Program-made: the position numbers and the translations under genes
Shown: positions 25,209-32,620 of the stretch, one piece after another
Numbering within the stretch: the stretch's first letter is position 1
Layout of the letters: every line of letters starts with the position of its first letter
Source: Verrucomicrobiota bacterium
GTDB taxonomy: Bacteria > Verrucomicrobiota > Verrucomicrobiia > JADLBR01
Length of the DNA: 38,446 nucleotides
Reading direction: 5' to 3'
NCBI GenBank assembly: GCA_029560585.1
Contig: JAKQKQ010000237.1
Span: forward strand, 1 to 38,446
Notes under the pieces: generated by a model
What the model was told of the DNA's origin: nothing
The model's input: the letters and a program-made list of their open reading frames with translations, nothing else
The model's database searches: none

Positions 25209-26042
25209 TTACCGCTGCCGACTGCGCCGTGAGGCTTCAACACGCGCCAGGCCCTCCCGGCCCAGCAGCCCGGCCTCGTAGAACTTCTTGGCCTCGCTGA
25301 CTTGCCGGTCGGTGACGCGGTCGGACTTTTCCCGGTTCATGCCCATGGGCATGAGTTCCAGATTGGCGATCACGCTGGCCAGCTCCGGGCAAACGGAGCG
25401 GGGGATGATGTGGTCGACGCTGAGCTGGTCGCCCGCGTAGGGCCCCTTGCGCACGGTGGGCGCGCTCCCCTTGCGCATCTCGGTCAGCCCGTCCTCATCC
25501 AAGCACCCCAGCTGGCCGGCGATCCGGTGGCTGCGCAGCAGGGAGGCGGACGTCAGTTCGGCGGCCCGCCTGGACATCCCCGCCATGGCGACCGCCTCTC
25601 GGCAGGTGGCGGCGGGGTCAATCCCGGCCCGCCGCGCGTATTCCACCCAGTACACGGCCTTCTGCATCCGGGGGTTGGCCTCGGTGCCGGTGAGCGTGGC
25701 CAGCTTGGCCGGGTCGATGAGGCTGGCAATCCTGGACGCACGATCCTTCAGTTGCCGCGACTCATCGGCGGCTATGGCCGCCGGCGGCTCCGGCGCGGGC
25801 TGCGGCACCAACCCAAGTCGGGCCCGAGACTCCGTCGACAGGTTGGTGAGCGACAGGCGGACGACGCCGTCTGGCAGCATCAGGGTCACGGAGTCGCCCG
25901 TGGCCCGCAGGACCGTGGCATCCGCGTACGAGCGACCAGAGAGCGTGCTGACGGTGGTGCGGTTTGTGTCGCCCACGGCCAGCGCGCACGAGAGAACCAA
26001 CTGCAACCACGCTGGGCCGATAGCGCAGGCCATGTTGGTCAT
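25209..26042 (-). CDS. Secreted HNH endonuclease-like protein
   Basis: A 277-aa protein. A hydrophobic leader (about 7-23) is followed by an SHD1-like module (about 28-78, VSTLSGRSYADATVLRATGDSV), common in verrucomicrobial exported proteins. After a helical middle part comes an HNH motif: LSVDHIIPRS (D210, H211), then ANLELMPMGMNREKSD (N227, N236, K239). The start at 26042 is supported by GAGGGG just upstream. However, an in-frame ATG at 26162 also has a good site (GAGGGAAC) and would add 40 residues before the hydrophobic segment. An exported nuclease could act in the periplasm on incoming DNA. Which start is used decides whether the leader is a signal peptide. Confidence 0.72.
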   Translation of the reverse strand: MTNMACAIGPAWLQLVLSCALAVGDTNRTTVSTLSGRSYADATVLRATGDSVTLMLPDGVVRLSLTNLSTESRARLGLVPQPAPEPPAAIAADESRQLKDRASRIASLIDPAKLATLTGTEANPRMQKAVYWVEYARRAGIDPAATCREAVAMAGMSRRAAELTSASLLRSHRIAGQLGCLDEDGLTEMRKGSAPTVRKGPYAGDQLSVDHIIPRSVCPELASVIANLELMPMGMNREKSDRVTDRQVSEAKKFYEAGLLGREGLARVEASRRSRQR

Positions 26043-26413
26043 CACCCCTCGCCGTCTGCCGGATCTTGGCAGGGCACCTCGCCGGTGGTCCTGGAGATCG
26101 CAGCGAAGTGGGACGACCTCGGCGGCGATCTCCGCGGCGCGCTGACGACTGATCCTGTCCATGTTCCCTCGAAGAAATGTGTGACGCAGTTGTTTCGCCG
26201 GGAAGAACAAAGGCGGGCCGCGCGAGCGTGCTTTGGGATAGGGGGAAAGAACGATGCCCGCGCGGCCCTGATGCCCGGGAACAGGGGTGCCGCCGTAGAG
26301 GTGGCATGGTCCCGAGCACTGGGGCCATGGTGGGCCGGGTGACGCGCGGAGGGCAAGGGGATTTCGCCAAGGGTGGGACTGCCAATGTCCCATTGGTAGG
26401 CATAGATTGTTCC
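26043..26413. promoter_or_regulatory. Divergent intergenic region with leader hairpin
   Basis: 371 bp between the HNH gene and the Moco-carrier gene. It contains a possible 40-codon N-terminal extension of the HNH gene (to 26162). Further out is a perfect 10-bp inverted repeat (GGGCCGCGCG at 26215-26224 with CGCGCGGCCC at 26259-26268), followed on the minus strand by CTTTGTTCTTCCC. Its shape matches the leaders before the gene at 16918 and the DUF932 gene. No other gene is seen. Confidence 0.45.
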
Positions 26414-26881
26414 ATGCCCAATTTTCTGATCGAAAAGCTCGTGTCCGGCGGCCAGACGGGCGCGGACCGGGCCGCGCTGGACGCGGCGATCTCGCTGGGC
26501 CTGCCGCACGGCGGCTGGTGCCCGAAAGGCCGCAGGGCAGAGGATGGAACGATACCGACTTGCTACGATCTAACCGAGACGCCCGGCGTCAGCTACCCCG
26601 TGCGCACGGAGTGGAACGTGCGGGACTCGGATGGCACGGTCGTTTTCACCCTTGGAAAGCTGGCGACCGGGGGCAGTCGCAAGACCATCGCGATCGCCAA
26701 GAGGCTGCGCAAGCCGCGCCTTCACATCTCTAGGGACGGCGGGGACGGCGCCTGCGCGCTGCTGAGGGATTTCATCGCCAGTCACGGCATTCGCGTCCTT
26801 AACATCGCGGGCTCAAGGGAGGGCAAGGAGCCGGGCATCGGGGCGTGGGTCGAGGGTGTGTTGACCAAGGTGGCCGATTGA
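26414..26881 (+). CDS. Putative molybdenum-carrier/SLOG-family protein
   Basis: A 155-aa protein matching the 'putative molybdenum carrier' family (Rossmann-like, related to LOG/SLOG proteins). The signature LVSGGQTGADRAALDAAISLGLPHGGWCPKGR covers residues about 8-39, followed by RTEWNVRDSDGTVVFTLG and the glycine-rich GSRKTIAIAK. The ATG at 26414 begins right at the conserved start of the family; the longer upstream frame is low-complexity. SLOG proteins bind nucleotide-derived ligands, and several relatives work in phage defence or nucleotide signalling. A direct molybdenum role is doubtful in this context. Confidence 0.82.
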   Translation: MPNFLIEKLVSGGQTGADRAALDAAISLGLPHGGWCPKGRRAEDGTIPTCYDLTETPGVSYPVRTEWNVRDSDGTVVFTLGKLATGGSRKTIAIAKRLRKPRLHISRDGGDGACALLRDFIASHGIRVLNIAGSREGKEPGIGAWVEGVLTKVAD

Positions 26882-26912
26882 CGCGCGGTAGCCACGATGC
26901 TTCCTCGAAAGC

Positions 26913-27065
26913 ATGGCAGCGAAGAGGACGACACATCGGAGCAAGTCCGGCAGCAAGCTCTACGCCAAGCGCGACGCGCCGGGAAAGTTCAAGGACATCC
27001 AGACGTACAAGAGGGCGCATTCTTCCGACATAAAAAGGAAGAGCAGGGCGGAAAGATCCAAATAG
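26913..27065 (+). CDS. Small basic protein (50 aa)
   Basis: A complete 50-codon gene. The product is very basic and ordered: THRSKSGSKLYAKRDAPG, then KFKDIQTYKRAHSSDIKRK, then a Lys/Arg/Ser tail. The 'KLYAxRDxxGKFKDIQTYKRAH' pattern is one I recognise from small conserved proteins of unknown function in many bacteria. It starts 31 bp after the Moco-carrier stop and is probably co-transcribed with it. Its stop is 13 bp from the convergent DUF3465 gene stop. Strong charge suggests nucleic-acid binding. Confidence 0.72.
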   Translation: MAAKRTTHRSKSGSKLYAKRDAPGKFKDIQTYKRAHSSDIKRKSRAERSK

Positions 27066-27077
27066 CGCGCCGCCGGA

Positions 27078-27521
27078 TCACCGGTAGGTTTTCCCGCCGT
27101 GCCTGATCCAGCCGGCCTCGTGGCGGCCTCTCGGATCGTGGTGCGTCCAGTGGATGACGCCCCCTTTCGGGTTCCATTCGTATTCGCCCGAGAACTCGAC
27201 CCTGTCTCCCACCCCGAGGGAGTCGATCCTGCCCGCGACATCGATGTTGTGGGCCACCAGCAGTGTCTGGCCCGACCCGAGCCGGACGATGAAGCGCTGG
27301 TGGCGGCTCCCGTCATTGTCGTCGGGGAGGAGTCGCGCCACGACGCCCTCACCCCGGACTTGTGCGCCGGTGCGGCGATCGGCGATGGCGCCGACCAGTG
27401 CCCCGTCGCCCATGGAACCGGATCCCACCCCGGCGTTAGGCGTGGGCGCGAGGCGGCCGCACAGCGTGACGCAGGCGTAGGCGGCCGCGAGCACGGCGGA
27501 TGTCAGAAGAACGCGCTTCAT
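27078..27521 (-). CDS. DUF3465 family secreted protein
   Basis: A 147-aa protein. An N-terminal hydrophobic helix (about 4-20) serves as signal peptide or anchor. The conserved DUF3465 domain follows (about 55-147: GEGVVARLLPDDNDGSRHQRFIVRL, LLVAHNIDVAGRID, GDRVEFSGEYEWN, GVIHWTHHDP, GWIRHGGKTYR). This domain is a small OB-like beta barrel of unknown function, found on plasmids and chromosomes. The ATG at 27521 gives a clean signal peptide. Confidence 0.85.
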   Translation of the reverse strand: MKRVLLTSAVLAAAYACVTLCGRLAPTPNAGVGSGSMGDGALVGAIADRRTGAQVRGEGVVARLLPDDNDGSRHQRFIVRLGSGQTLLVAHNIDVAGRIDSLGVGDRVEFSGEYEWNPKGGVIHWTHHDPRGRHEAGWIRHGGKTYR

Positions 27522-27681
27522 GCTACCTGCGTCATCCTACTCCACAGGAATCTGGCAGGCGCGAACAATCTCATGGGCTGGGACGATGGTCGGTGCGGGC
27601 AACGGTATTTGGGTGAACGGCGATGGGGTTGGCCCTTTGCCCTTGCGCGCCCCGGGCCCCGCGGCACAAAACCGTGCCGCC

Positions 27682-28002
27682 ATGAGACGACGGAGGAAGA
27701 TCGACTGGGGCGGGGTGGACTGGCGCCTGACGACATCGGAGATCGCGGGCATGACCGGTGCCCGGATCGGCACTGTGGTCAAGGAGCGCAGGCGGCGCGC
27801 GCCGCAGACCCGGCTGATACGGCGGCACAACTCCGTCTTCAGGACAGGAGAGAGGGTGGGGTGGGTCTCGCTGGAGGCCTCCGACCGGCAAATTCTCCTG
27901 TGGAACCGGGCGGCGAAGGCGACGGGGCTGTCCCGGAGCCAGTGGATCCGGGAGGCGCTTGACGTGGCGGCCGATGCCTGCTTGGGCAAGGGCCAGCGGT
28001 GA
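27682..28002 (+). CDS. Small HTH/ribbon-helix-helix DNA-binding protein
   Basis: A 106-aa basic protein. The N-terminal part (WRLTTSEIAGMTGARIGTVVKERRRRAP) looks like a helix-turn-helix with a basic wing. The C-terminal part (VGWVSLEASDRQILLWNRAAKATGLSRSQWIREALD) has the strand-helix-helix spacing of ribbon-helix-helix repressors. The ATG at 27682 begins with MRRRRKIDW, and upstream in-frame sequence is low-complexity. Likely an accessory transcription or partition regulator of the element. Confidence 0.62.
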   Translation: MRRRRKIDWGGVDWRLTTSEIAGMTGARIGTVVKERRRRAPQTRLIRRHNSVFRTGERVGWVSLEASDRQILLWNRAAKATGLSRSQWIREALDVAADACLGKGQR

Positions 28003-28075
28003 GGGCGGGGCCGGCATCGAGGCGCCATTGATGCCCTGCCACCCGCCGACCGGCGGGATGACGTACAACCGGCTT

Positions 28076-28681
28076 TCACCGGATCTCAATCTCGACCGCG
28101 CCGCACCCATCCGGCCCAGATTCCATCCGCGAGATCCAGGCCTCCAGCGGCAGCCGCGCCCAGCGGCGGCGCCAGATGGCCACGTTCCTGCCCGGGGGGA
28201 TGAGGCCGATGTCCATATCCCGCCAGGTGACCACCACGGTGAACCGTCCCGCCGGATGGCCGCTCGTCGCCAGCAGCTGGACCGGGTCGCCTTCCGCCAT
28301 GAGGCGCGCGTTCTCCGGGTCCACGTAGTACCCGAAATCCGCGACGGGGTAGACGCCTGCGCACTCCTCCCGATAGGGGGCGGTGCGGGCTGTCGCCGGG
28401 TCGCGGCGGCGCCCGTACACGGCCATCAGAAACGGCCAGCTCAGCGCGGCGGCGGAGCCTTCCCGGGGCAACCGCCAGGGTGGGCAGCGCAGGTCCGACA
28501 GGTCGATCCGGTGCTCCTCGAGCAGCTCCTCGATCGCGACGGGCACCTTGCGCGCGATATCCAGCGCGCGGTCCAGGGCCAGCTGCCGCTCGGCCGGGAA
28601 ACCGTTCGCGCCGCGATCCGCGAGCCTCAGCAGGGCCCGGATCCTCGCATTCACCCCAGTGTTCTTTTCGGCGCACGGCAT
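28076..28681 (-). CDS. DUF2786-like hypothetical protein
   Basis: A 201-aa protein. The N-terminal region (VNARIRALLRLADRGANGFPAERQLALDRALDIARK) resembles DUF2786, a helical domain typical of phage and plasmid proteins. The remainder has no family I recognise; it includes GRFTVVVTWRDMDIGLIPPGRNVAIWRRRW, which looks beta-rich. The ATG at 28681 is the best in-frame start before the conserved helix; a GTG 27 nt further in is an alternative. It converges on the DNA-binding protein gene at 27682. Confidence 0.6.
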   Translation of the reverse strand: MPCAEKNTGVNARIRALLRLADRGANGFPAERQLALDRALDIARKVPVAIEELLEEHRIDLSDLRCPPWRLPREGSAAALSWPFLMAVYGRRRDPATARTAPYREECAGVYPVADFGYYVDPENARLMAEGDPVQLLATSGHPAGRFTVVVTWRDMDIGLIPPGRNVAIWRRRWARLPLEAWISRMESGPDGCGAVEIEIR

Positions 28682-29104
28682 CCTGGACGAGTCTACCGGC
28701 GCGGGGCTGGGCCGTAAATGGTGCAAGGCTGCTGGTGCCAGGCTCGCGCCCTTGGGGGACGATGCGACCATCCCGGCAATCGCCCGAGGTTGACCTACGG
28801 GGCGTTGAGCCCATCAAACGCCCCTTGCTGCCCCCGGCCAATCAAGACGCGTCCTAGGGGCTGCTGCGCACGTCCATCGGCCACCATGATCGCGCTGCGG
28901 ATCATGGATTCCCGGGCCAAGGCATAGGACATGGGACGTCCGTGGCCATCCCGAGACGCTTCGGGACATTAGCGGACAACGCGAGGAGCAGGATGGTCTA
29001 CGCCATCTGGGACCGGTGGCCGGCGGGTGAGATGGTTAATAATATCAAAAGGGGAACGCCGCTGGCTGCCCCCTCTCGCGAGGGGGCAGGTTAGCGGTGT
29101 CGGC
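28682..29104. other. Gene-free intergenic region with hairpins
   Basis: 423 bp without a convincing gene. It holds an 8-bp perfect inverted repeat (GGGGCGTT/AACGCCCC at 28799-28806 and 28817-28824) and the terminator at 29066-29089. Between them, 28830-29040 has no structure that I can interpret. An AT-rich patch at 29035-29050 (TTAATAATATCAAAA) interrupts the GC-rich DNA. Confidence 0.5.
29066..29089 (-). terminator. Intrinsic terminator of the replication operon
   Basis: A perfect 10-bp stem (CTGCCCCCTC/GAGGGGGCAG) with a 4-nt loop (TCGC) lies 15 bp beyond the stop of the last minus-strand gene (29105). Read on the minus strand, a T-run (CCCCTTTTGATATT) follows about 15 nt further, so the U-tract is not adjacent. 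Its position at the end of a seven-gene operon supports the assignment. Confidence 0.6.
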
Positions 29105-29590
29105 CTAGTACCCGACGTGCTGGGCCAGTCGGTGCGCGGCACTTTTTCCGCGCTCCCTCTGGTGCAGCTGGATCAGGTCGGGCCCGAACTCTTCCCTCAG
29201 GAACTGATCGGCCCATCTCCAGACCCGTGGCTCGCGGCCGGGCACCTCTTTGCAGAGGGACTCGTCGTCGAACAGGAGCAACGAACGGCCCGTGCCGCGG
29301 TCCTCAAAGACCGCCTCTGGCTCGGGTCGGTCGAACGGGCACCCGTCGTCCCGTCTGTCGTCGTCCTCGTCGAACACCTCGTCCACGTACTCGTCCCAGG
29401 CGGCCGCGACCACGTATTGCCCGGCCTCGAAGCCCGCGATCTCCTCGGCTCTCTGCCGGGGGTGATCCGGGCCATGGCGGTCGTCCGCCACCGCATTCCT
29501 ACTAGCGTTCTCTCGCATCGCCTTACTTATTATCCTCATTTGACGGGCCAATTTCTCGATTGGCCCACCGGTTTCTGTTTGGCGAGACAA
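29105..29590 (-). CDS. Hypothetical acidic protein
   Basis: Up to 161 aa. The protein is acidic and mostly helical, with an Asp/Glu-rich centre (DEYVDEVFDEDDDRRDD) and a conserved-looking C-terminal half (WRWADQFLREEFGPDLIQLHQRERGKSAAHRLAQ). The start is unsure: TTG at 29590 gives the longest form, and ATGs at 29539 and 29518 are alternatives (the last has AAGG upstream). It is the final gene before the terminator at 29066-29089. The acidic, DNA-mimic-like composition is worth noting, but no function is claimed. Confidence 0.5.
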   Translation of the reverse strand: MSRQTETGGPIEKLARQMRIISKAMRENASRNAVADDRHGPDHPRQRAEEIAGFEAGQYVVAAAWDEYVDEVFDEDDDRRDDGCPFDRPEPEAVFEDRGTGRSLLLFDDESLCKEVPGREPRVWRWADQFLREEFGPDLIQLHQRERGKSAAHRLAQHVGY

Positions 29591-29822
29591 TGTCCCGGTC
29601 GGACACCTCTCGCAGGCTCAGCTCAGCTTGGACTGGGGCAGGATCTGACCCCACGGTCGCCGGCCCCCTCCCGGCATCTTCGGCGTGGCCCTTGGCCGGA
29701 CGCTCCTGTCCGGGGCCACCCTTCCGGGCGCAGGCACCCAACGGGTGCGGCACCAACATCCGGGGCTGATGGACTCCCCGGACCTCAAGTAAACGATTGG
29801 ACGCTCCCACGGGCGAAACGGT

Positions 29823-30641
29823 TCACAGATTCTTGGCGTCAGTGGGGACGGGGCCGAGTTCACCCGTTGGCGCGATGCCGGTTGGCCGGGTCGGGTCGCG
29901 GCGCGCCGCCATTGCGGCATCTCTCTGGATGTAGTAGTTGATTTCGGCCTTCTCCGCCTCGGTCGGCTCGGGTCGGAGGCGGAAGCGTTCCGGTGGTTCG
30001 GGGGAGCGTTGGCCGACGAGATGCCTGCAGGCCCCGAGAGCCAGGAACCGATAATAATCGCGGTGGTGCAGCGGGCCGCCCATGAAATCGACCATGGCCC
30101 GGTTGAGCCGATGCAGGGGCACATGGTCCAACGGCGGCATCTGGGTCTCGAAGCTCGGCAGCGGCAGGATGTTCCCGACCGGTTCCAGTTCGGGGAGCCT
30201 GTAGGAGGGGAACGCCTTATTGAGGTACATTTCCCACAGCAGGCCGTCCCGGAAGGCGCGCTCCAGCGCGCGCGCGGTCGCCACCGCCACCACGACCAGC
30301 GGCACGTGGCCCCGCGGCAGGTGGGGCTCGTGGACCGATTCCCAGGTGAAATCGCCGGGCAGCAGGCCCACCGCCTCCCCGGGCCCCAGCGTCCGGTGCC
30401 TGTCGCCGGAGCCGATCAGGACCGTCCCGGCGAGGCCGATCAGGACCAGTGGCACCCTCGCCGAGACGCAGATGATCGGGCAGTCCCACTCGGGGGGCAG
30501 CAGCACGGGGCAGGAGAAGGACCCGTGGCCCAGGGAATCGCGGATCCGGTGGCGGCGCGGCAGGCCGGAGGGGATGCGGAGGCACCGGCCCATGAAACGA
30601 AAGGGATCTGGGATGGGGGGGAACTTGGCGGAATCGCTCAT
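29823..30641 (-). CDS. Hypothetical protein of the replication operon
   Basis: A 272-aa protein. The middle part (about 48-115) is beta-rich with a cupin-like run (VLIGLAGTVLIGSGDRHRTLGPGEAVGLLPGDF). The second half is helical with several His/Pro-rich turns (LDHVPLHRLNRAMVDFMGGPLHHRDYYRFLALG). No catalytic motif is evident. The start overlaps the stop of the DUF3987-like gene by 4 bp (30638-30641), so co-translation is likely. Confidence 0.6.
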   Translation of the reverse strand: MSDSAKFPPIPDPFRFMGRCLRIPSGLPRRHRIRDSLGHGSFSCPVLLPPEWDCPIICVSARVPLVLIGLAGTVLIGSGDRHRTLGPGEAVGLLPGDFTWESVHEPHLPRGHVPLVVVAVATARALERAFRDGLLWEMYLNKAFPSYRLPELEPVGNILPLPSFETQMPPLDHVPLHRLNRAMVDFMGGPLHHRDYYRFLALGACRHLVGQRSPEPPERFRLRPEPTEAEKAEINYYIQRDAAMAARRDPTRPTGIAPTGELGPVPTDAKNL

Positions 30642-32620
30642 GGGGCTTGCGCTGACGCGCTGACGCGCTGACGCCCCGGGTTGGGGACCGTTGCCACGAG
30701 CCTGCCAGCGTCCTCTGTGACGAGGCCCTCGCGCATGGCGGCGCCGAGGATCGGCTCAAGCTCGGCGGTCCGCTGGCTGTGGTAGGTACGGTAGAGATCT
30801 CGCCGCGAGCACGGGCCCCGCAGTCGAAGTTTCGCCACCATGACGTCGACCTCCGCGATAACGGGCTGGCGCCCGAGGTCGGCGGGGAACTCGCCGAGGG
30901 TGGCGAAGTGCGCGTCCGAGGCGGCCCGCGCGATTTCCACCGCCATCGCATGGGTATCGTCGGCCACCACATCCCCTGTCTCGACGCCCGCCAACGTGCC
31001 AACATGGAGGCCGAGCGCGATCCGCAGAGCAGAGCGGGGCAGCTCGCGGAGGTGGGCGCCGGCCCGCGGGTCGGTCGCCCCCCTCGAAGCCGACAGGCAT
31101 TCCCGCTCGAACTCGCTGTGCCGGGCGGCGGCTTTCGGACAGAGGCGGTGTGTCCTACGGACATCATACAATCGCACGCGGAACAGGTTCTTCTGCACGT
31201 ACCCACCCCAGAGGCCGAGGTTCTCTGCCGTGCCGGGCGACGATGGCGCGGCTGGGGCTGCAGATTCGGCGGCGCTGGGGGTCACCGCAAAGAGCCGAGC
31301 GGCCAGCGGCCCGCCCGTCATCGCGGGATGGCCGAGGATCGCGCCAAGGTCTCCGGCCCCGCAGGCCCAAAGGAGCGAGACGGCGGCCCCCACGTGCTGG
31401 TCGCCCCCGAGCGCGAAGGCCGGCGAGCCGGCCCCGCAGCCCTCGAGAAAGCGCAGCACCAAATCCAAGCTGGGCGCCGGGGTCGAGAGGAACGATGCGA
31501 CCGCATCGCCCGAGGGCAGCAGGTCGACCGCATGGCCGTCGAAGGTGGCCTCCGCCCAGCGCCGCAGGAATCCCGAGGAGAGGCCGCCGGTCATGATGAC
31601 GGGCCGCAGCGCGAAGAAGGTCTCGGTCTCGCGGCACACCAGGGCGCCGAGTTCATGGAGCACCCCCTTCCGGTCTTCCCGAAGGCGAAAATCACCGAAG
31701 CCGCGCAGAAAGTCGATGCCCGCCACGTAGGGGATGCGGCCCGCCTTCATCGAGTCATCGATCCCCTTGAGGGTCTTGTCCATGTTGGCGAGCCGGATCT
31801 CGCAGGCCTTCCGCGAGTCGCGGCGTTCCGCCAGTTCCGCGAGGATCTGGCGCCGGCTCATCCCCCTGTGGAGAAAGATGATCTCTGCGACGCGGCGCAG
31901 CATCGGCGCCAGCAGGGATCTGGCGGCCGCAAGCAGGGCGCCGTCCGCAAGCAAGAGATCGGCCGTGGGATATAGGAAGCCCTCGCCGCCGGGGCACTCC
32001 AGCCGGTGGGCCGGGCCGACCGCGGCACCCTGCGTCGCGAGGGCGATCAGGATCGCTTGGAGATCGGGACAGCCGGCGATCTCGCGCGCCGCGCTGGCGC
32101 CCGCGAGCAGTAAGGGCGGCAGCCGCCCCACCAGGGTGGCGGGCGCGGCGAGTGGCGCGGGCTCAGGGGGAGCCGTGGCGACGTGCTTTGCCGCCACGGC
32201 GCCCGATTGTACATCAGCGATGGTGTCCGCCGGATCCCCCGCTGGCCCCGAAGGTCCGGCGCCAGGGGCCTTGGGTGAGACCGGGGCACCACATGGATGG
32301 CCAGAGGCCGAGATCCCCCCGGCCGCGGGGACCATCTGGGGCCGGGCTGGTGCCCGGCCCCAGATGCCCGGATCCGGCGCGCGGGTCACCTGCGCTACGC
32401 TCCGGTGACCCGCGCACGCAGAGCCGTGATCCCGGGCGGTGGTCCCCGCGGCGAGGGGTTTTCGGCCCGGCGTCCCGCGCCGATGAAGCGGGGATGGCGG
32501 ACCATCGGCCCAGCGGCTGATCCGCCCGGGATGCGCTGCCGCCGTCGGCCCGGGGTTGCCCGGCGCGCCCAGACGGCCCCCCGGATGCGCCGTGGTTGGG
32601 CGCTGGTTCCCCGCGCTCAT
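30638..32620 (-). CDS. DUF3987-like protein with long Pro/Ala/Gly-rich N-terminus
   Basis: A 660-aa protein. Residues about 1-150 are low-complexity (Ala, Pro, Gly, Arg) and contain DNA inverted repeats. From about 155 the protein is orderly: CPDLQAILIALATQGAAVG, a helical middle, VIMTGGLSSGFLRRWAEATFDG, and GAGDLGAILGHPAMTGGPLAARLFAVTP. The last segment matches the 'G-x-LAARFL-x-x-x-P' region of DUF3987 (plasmid/phage primase- or helicase-associated) proteins. No P-loop is visible, unlike standard DUF3987 members, so the ATPase may be lost. The start at 32620 overlaps the Gp37/Gp68 gene stop by 4 bp, but a start further in, after the low-complexity part, is possible. Confidence 0.5.
   Translation of the reverse strand: MSAGNQRPTTAHPGGRLGAPGNPGPTAAAHPGRISRWADGPPSPLHRRGTPGRKPLAAGTTARDHGSACAGHRSVAQVTRAPDPGIWGRAPARPQMVPAAGGISASGHPCGAPVSPKAPGAGPSGPAGDPADTIADVQSGAVAAKHVATAPPEPAPLAAPATLVGRLPPLLLAGASAAREIAGCPDLQAILIALATQGAAVGPAHRLECPGGEGFLYPTADLLLADGALLAAARSLLAPMLRRVAEIIFLHRGMSRRQILAELAERRDSRKACEIRLANMDKTLKGIDDSMKAGRIPYVAGIDFLRGFGDFRLREDRKGVLHELGALVCRETETFFALRPVIMTGGLSSGFLRRWAEATFDGHAVDLLPSGDAVASFLSTPAPSLDLVLRFLEGCGAGSPAFALGGDQHVGAAVSLLWACGAGDLGAILGHPAMTGGPLAARLFAVTPSAAESAAPAAPSSPGTAENLGLWGGYVQKNLFRVRLYDVRRTHRLCPKAAARHSEFERECLSASRGATDPRAGAHLRELPRSALRIALGLHVGTLAGVETGDVVADDTHAMAVEIARAASDAHFATLGEFPADLGRQPVIAEVDVMVAKLRLRGPCSRRDLYRTYHSQRTAELEPILGAAMREGLVTEDAGRLVATVPNPGRQRVSASAQAP
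32333..32366. repeat. Perfect 15-bp inverted repeat inside the DUF3987-like gene
   Basis: CATCTGGGGCCGGGC (32333-32347) and its exact complement GCCCGGCCCCAGATG (32352-32366) are separated by a 4-nt loop (TGGT). This is a REP-like hairpin inside coding sequence, in the low-complexity N-terminal region. Confidence 0.8.
32379..32415. repeat. Perfect 12-bp inverted repeat inside the DUF3987-like gene
   Basis: GCGCGGGTCACC (32379-32390) and GGTGACCCGCGC (32404-32415) form a stem with a 13-nt loop, only 12 bp beyond the previous hairpin. Both hairpins lie in the same low-complexity stretch. Confidence 0.8.
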
